NCBI GenBank assembly: GCA_003281335.1
Contig: QCCG01000002.1
Location: 159,844 to 223,843 of the forward strand
DNA from: Prochlorococcus sp. AG-347-K19
GTDB lineage: Bacteria > Cyanobacteriota > Cyanobacteriia > PCC-6307 > Cyanobiaceae
DNA length: 64,000 nt
Reading direction: 5' to 3'
Shown here: positions 60,803 through 64,000 of the stretch, in pieces
Layout of the letters: every line of letters starts with the position of its first letter
How positions within the stretch are numbered: the stretch's first letter is position 1
Position numbers and translations under genes: made by a program
Notes under the pieces: model-generated
What the model was told of the DNA's origin: nothing
Seen by the model: only the letters and a program-made list of their open reading frames with translations
Database searches by the model: none

Positions 60803-61171
60803 ATGAAAAGTTTATTTTTTGCATCTTTTTTATTTTTATTAGCTGAATTATCTTTTGCTAAGGAATTAATTAATTACACAATTACATCTGATTCTCAAGT
60901 AAATACTTTGGAAGGTGATTTAGAGGCTATTGGAAATGTAGTTATTAAAAGCAATAGTGGTAATTTTGAGGCTTTTTCTGACAAGCTTTCTTTTGACAAG
61001 GATGATAAATCTTTAAAACTAATAGGTAATGTTTATGTAAAAAATTTAGAGTCTGAGGGAATTGCAATTGAAGAAACATCTGGAGATGAATTGACAATAT
61101 TTACTGATACAGGACTTTTTGAATTCAAATCTCAAAATAAAAACAGAGTAAAAACAAAAATTAAATTCTAA
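60803..61171 (+). CDS. LptA/OstA-like periplasmic protein
   Basis: Signal peptide; SDSQVNTLEGDLEAIGNVVIKS...LKLIGNVYVKN beta-repeat pattern. Confidence 0.6.
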   Translation: MKSLFFASFLFLLAELSFAKELINYTITSDSQVNTLEGDLEAIGNVVIKSNSGNFEAFSDKLSFDKDDKSLKLIGNVYVKNLESEGIAIEETSGDELTIFTDTGLFEFKSQNKNRVKTKIKF

Positions 61172-61337
61172 ATAAAGAGTTGATATTTAATTGAAATTTA
61201 AATTGCTAGCTGAGCTCTTAATGCCGATATATACATAATAATTTTATATATCAAAATAATTTGATTTATATATCTTTAAATTTTTAATTACCCCATGGTT
61301 GTAATTTATATTAAACAGACTCATTTCTCATTACAAA

Positions 61338-62309
61338 GTGGGTATTTTAAAAAAAATCCTTGTTTTTTCTTCTGCTATCTCATTAGTTCTCTCTCAAGAA
61401 GCGATTGCTTCAAAAAGATTGAGCGGAGTAGGTGCTACATTTCCCTCGAAAATTTATACTAGGTGGTTTTTTGACTTAGCCAAATCAGGTGGACCAAGAG
61501 TTAACTATCAAGCAGTAGGTTCTGGTTCTGGCAGAAAAGCCTTTATAGATGAAACAGTGAATTTTGGTGCTTCTGATGATCCTATGAAGGCTAAGGATAT
61601 AGAAAAGGTATCAAGAGGCTTAGTACAGATTCCTATGGTTGGAGGAACTATCGCCTTTGGTTATAACTATGATTGCGATTTGAAACTTACTCAAGAGCAA
61701 GCAGTACGAGTTGCAATGGGTATGGTTAAAAACTGGAAAGAATTAGGCTGTAAATCAGGAAAGTTAACTTGGACACATCGTTCTGATGGTTCAGGAACTA
61801 CTAAAGCTTTTACAAATTCTATGGAGACTTTTTCTAAAACTTGGAATCTTGGTACTGGTAAATCAGTTAAGTGGCCAGCAGGTGTTGGTGCTAAGGGTAA
61901 TTCTGGTGTTGCAGGTGTAATTCAAAACACTCCAGGAGCAATTGGGTATGTAAATCAGTCATATATTAAAGGTAATGTTAAGGCTGCTGCACTTCAAAAT
62001 CTTTCAGGGGAGTTTCTAAAACCATCTGCAGAAGCAGGAGCTAAGGCTCTTAATGGTATTACGTTAGATGAAAATCTTGCAGGTAAAAATCCTAATCCAA
62101 CAGCAAAAGGAGCGTACCCTATAACTTCATTGACATGGATACTTGCTTACGAAAAAGGTAATGGTAGAAATACTAAAGCAATCAAACAAGCCTTTAATAC
62201 ATTGTTAAGTGATGAGTATCAAGATAAGGCTTCATCCCTTGGATTTATCCCCTTAAAAGGAAATATCCTTTTAAAATCAAGAGCTGCCGTTGAAAAAATA
62301 GGTAGTTAA
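61338..62309 (+). CDS. pstS: Phosphate ABC transporter substrate-binding protein
   Basis: SGVGATFPSKIYTRWFFD...AVGSGSGRKAFIDETVNFGASDDPM...HRSDGSGTT; GTG start. Confidence 0.96.
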   Translation: MGILKKILVFSSAISLVLSQEAIASKRLSGVGATFPSKIYTRWFFDLAKSGGPRVNYQAVGSGSGRKAFIDETVNFGASDDPMKAKDIEKVSRGLVQIPMVGGTIAFGYNYDCDLKLTQEQAVRVAMGMVKNWKELGCKSGKLTWTHRSDGSGTTKAFTNSMETFSKTWNLGTGKSVKWPAGVGAKGNSGVAGVIQNTPGAIGYVNQSYIKGNVKAAALQNLSGEFLKPSAEAGAKALNGITLDENLAGKNPNPTAKGAYPITSLTWILAYEKGNGRNTKAIKQAFNTLLSDEYQDKASSLGFIPLKGNILLKSRAAVEKIGS

Positions 62310-62414
62310 ATTTTTTAATAGATGTCAAATTATCATGAATTTCATATACCTTTAAGTCCTCTTAAAGTCTTTTATGACATTTGGTAGTAGATTTATAGAG
62401 ATATTCTTTTTTTA

Positions 62415-63362
62415 ATGGAAGAGAAATTAACTCTTTTCAAGAATCGTAAAAGATTCGGTATCGAAAAAAATATAGATATTATCTTTAAGAATACTGCTCT
62501 AGTCTTGTCTAGTTTCGTAGCAATAATACTTTTAGGAATTATTTTAGTAGTCTTTTTTCAGTCATTTGAATCCTTTTCAAGGTATGGCTTGAAGTTTTTA
62601 GTAACCTCTGAATGGAATCCTGTAAAAGATGAATATGGAGCTTTTACCGCAATATATGGCACATTAGTAACTTCATTTCTTTCGTTATTAATAACTATCC
62701 CTTTGGGCGTTGGAACTGCAATATTTATTACTGAGGACTTTGTACCGAAAGTTTTTAGAGAAATAATAGGTTCTTTTGTTGAATTGTTAGCAGCTATTCC
62801 ATCAGTTGTATTGGGACTTTGGGCAATATTTGTAATGGAACCTTTTTTTAGGACCTTTTTTGTTTTTTTACATAATTTCTTTGGTTGGATACCTTTATTC
62901 AGTACAGAACCTACAGGCAGGAATTCTTTGTTAGCAATATTGATTTTAGTAGTTATGCTTTTGCCAATAGTGACTTCTATTGCAAGGGATTCACTTAATC
63001 AGGTTCCTAAAAAGCTAAGAAATGCGGCTTATGGAATTGGAGCAAGTAGATGGAAAACAATATTTTCAGTAATTTTGCCGGCAGCATTATCAGGAATTAT
63101 GGCAGGTGTTCTATTGGCTTTAGGTAGGGCAATGGGTGAAACAATGGCTGTGACAATGATTATTGGTAATTCAAATGCATTTAGTTGGTCTCTATTATCT
63201 CCTGGATACACCATTTCCTCCATGCTCGCAAACCAGTTTGGTGAGGCTGATGGAAGTCAGGTCTCATCACTGTTTTATGCGGCTTTTGTACTCATGATCC
63301 TTTCTTTAGTAGTAAATATCTTTGCGCAGTGGCTAGTTAAGAAATTTAGTCTCAAATATTAG
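62415..63362 (+). CDS. pstC: Phosphate ABC transporter permease PstC
   Basis: AIYGTLVTSFLSLLITIPLGVGTAIFITE...GRAMGETMAVTMIIGN. Confidence 0.95.
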   Translation: MEEKLTLFKNRKRFGIEKNIDIIFKNTALVLSSFVAIILLGIILVVFFQSFESFSRYGLKFLVTSEWNPVKDEYGAFTAIYGTLVTSFLSLLITIPLGVGTAIFITEDFVPKVFREIIGSFVELLAAIPSVVLGLWAIFVMEPFFRTFFVFLHNFFGWIPLFSTEPTGRNSLLAILILVVMLLPIVTSIARDSLNQVPKKLRNAAYGIGASRWKTIFSVILPAALSGIMAGVLLALGRAMGETMAVTMIIGNSNAFSWSLLSPGYTISSMLANQFGEADGSQVSSLFYAAFVLMILSLVVNIFAQWLVKKFSLKY

Positions 63363-63368
63363 ATAATT

Positions 63369-64000
63369 ATGAATTCACTCTATTACCAGAAAAGATTATC
63401 AAGAAATATAGGAGATAAATTCTTTACTTCTTTATCAGTAATTTGTGCATTGATCGCAATACTCCCTTTGATTTTTCTGGTAACTTTTATTCTCATCAAA
63501 GGTGGATCCCAAATTACACCCGAACTATTTACTTTAGAACCAAATCCCCCAGGAGATGATTTAGATGCAGGTGGTATTAATCCTGCATTGATCGGAACAT
63601 TAATAATAACTACTATTGCTTCAATTATCGCCATTCCAGTAGGTGTTGGTGGTGGAATATATCTAGCTGAATACTCTAAAGGCGGAGCTTTTTCAAGATT
63701 TATTAGATTCGGAGTTAATGTTCTGGCGGGAGTCCCCTCAATAATTGCGGGTGTCTTTATTTATGCCTTAATTGTTTCTACAAAGATCCTGTTTGGGAGT
63801 ATGTACAGCGGTTTAGCTGGAGGGATGGCGCTTTCAATATTGATGTTGCCTACTGTGATTAAGACCACTGACGAAGGTTTAAAGTTAGTTCCTAACGAAT
63901 TAAGATATGCGTCTCTTGGTGTTGGAGCAAGTATGTATACAACCATATTGAAAGTTACTTTGCCCTCTGCCTTTAGGTCTATTGCTACTGGCGTTGTACT
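63369..64000 (+). CDS. pstA: Phosphate ABC transporter permease PstA (truncated at window end)
   Basis: ATG 63369: MNSLYYQKRLSRNIGDKFFTSL...GGINPALIGTLIITTIASIIAIPVGVGGGIYLAEY; open to end, so absent from the ORF track. Confidence 0.93.
   Translation, partial: MNSLYYQKRLSRNIGDKFFTSLSVICALIAILPLIFLVTFILIKGGSQITPELFTLEPNPPGDDLDAGGINPALIGTLIITTIASIIAIPVGVGGGIYLAEYSKGGAFSRFIRFGVNVLAGVPSIIAGVFIYALIVSTKILFGSMYSGLAGGMALSILMLPTVIKTTDEGLKLVPNELRYASLGVGASMYTTILKVTLPSAFRSIATGVV

Overview
This 64-kb, AT-rich window looks like a high-light-adapted Prochlorococcus (marine picocyanobacterium) chromosome. The evidence is gene content: Hli protein, class II NrdJ, PhnDCE, PstS/C/A, and 6S RNA downstream of purK. 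Most of 1-46.7 kb and 59.3-64 kb is conserved core: metY/metA, SulP, CbiX, GMC oxidoreductase, nrdJ, prfC, hslO, rsmE, aspC-phnDCE, ispG, ctpA, nadA, aroB, purK, K+ channel, cytochrome c, pstSCA. Two regions look accessory. The first is about 18.0-20.1 kb, around tRNA-Ser(UGA), with tRNA 3'-end repeats and decayed ORFs. The second is about 47-59 kb, directly after 6S RNA, and is dense in small, often single-TM ORFs. The most interesting signal is a duplicated DUF1651-type locus (about 47.0 and 49.5 kb). Both copies share a promoter, LexA-like operator palindromes, and a hidden overlapping 26-codon hydrophobic micro-ORF of identical length. Between them lies an orphan NAD+-DNA-ligase-type adenylation domain. 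Other notable signals are micro-ORFs with strong Shine-Dalgarno sites, an ATGA-coupled 13-codon uORF before a DUF4278 gene, a metallophosphoesterase without a canonical start codon, and two DnaA-box-like clusters. Family names come from recognising sequence motifs by eye; no database search was possible.
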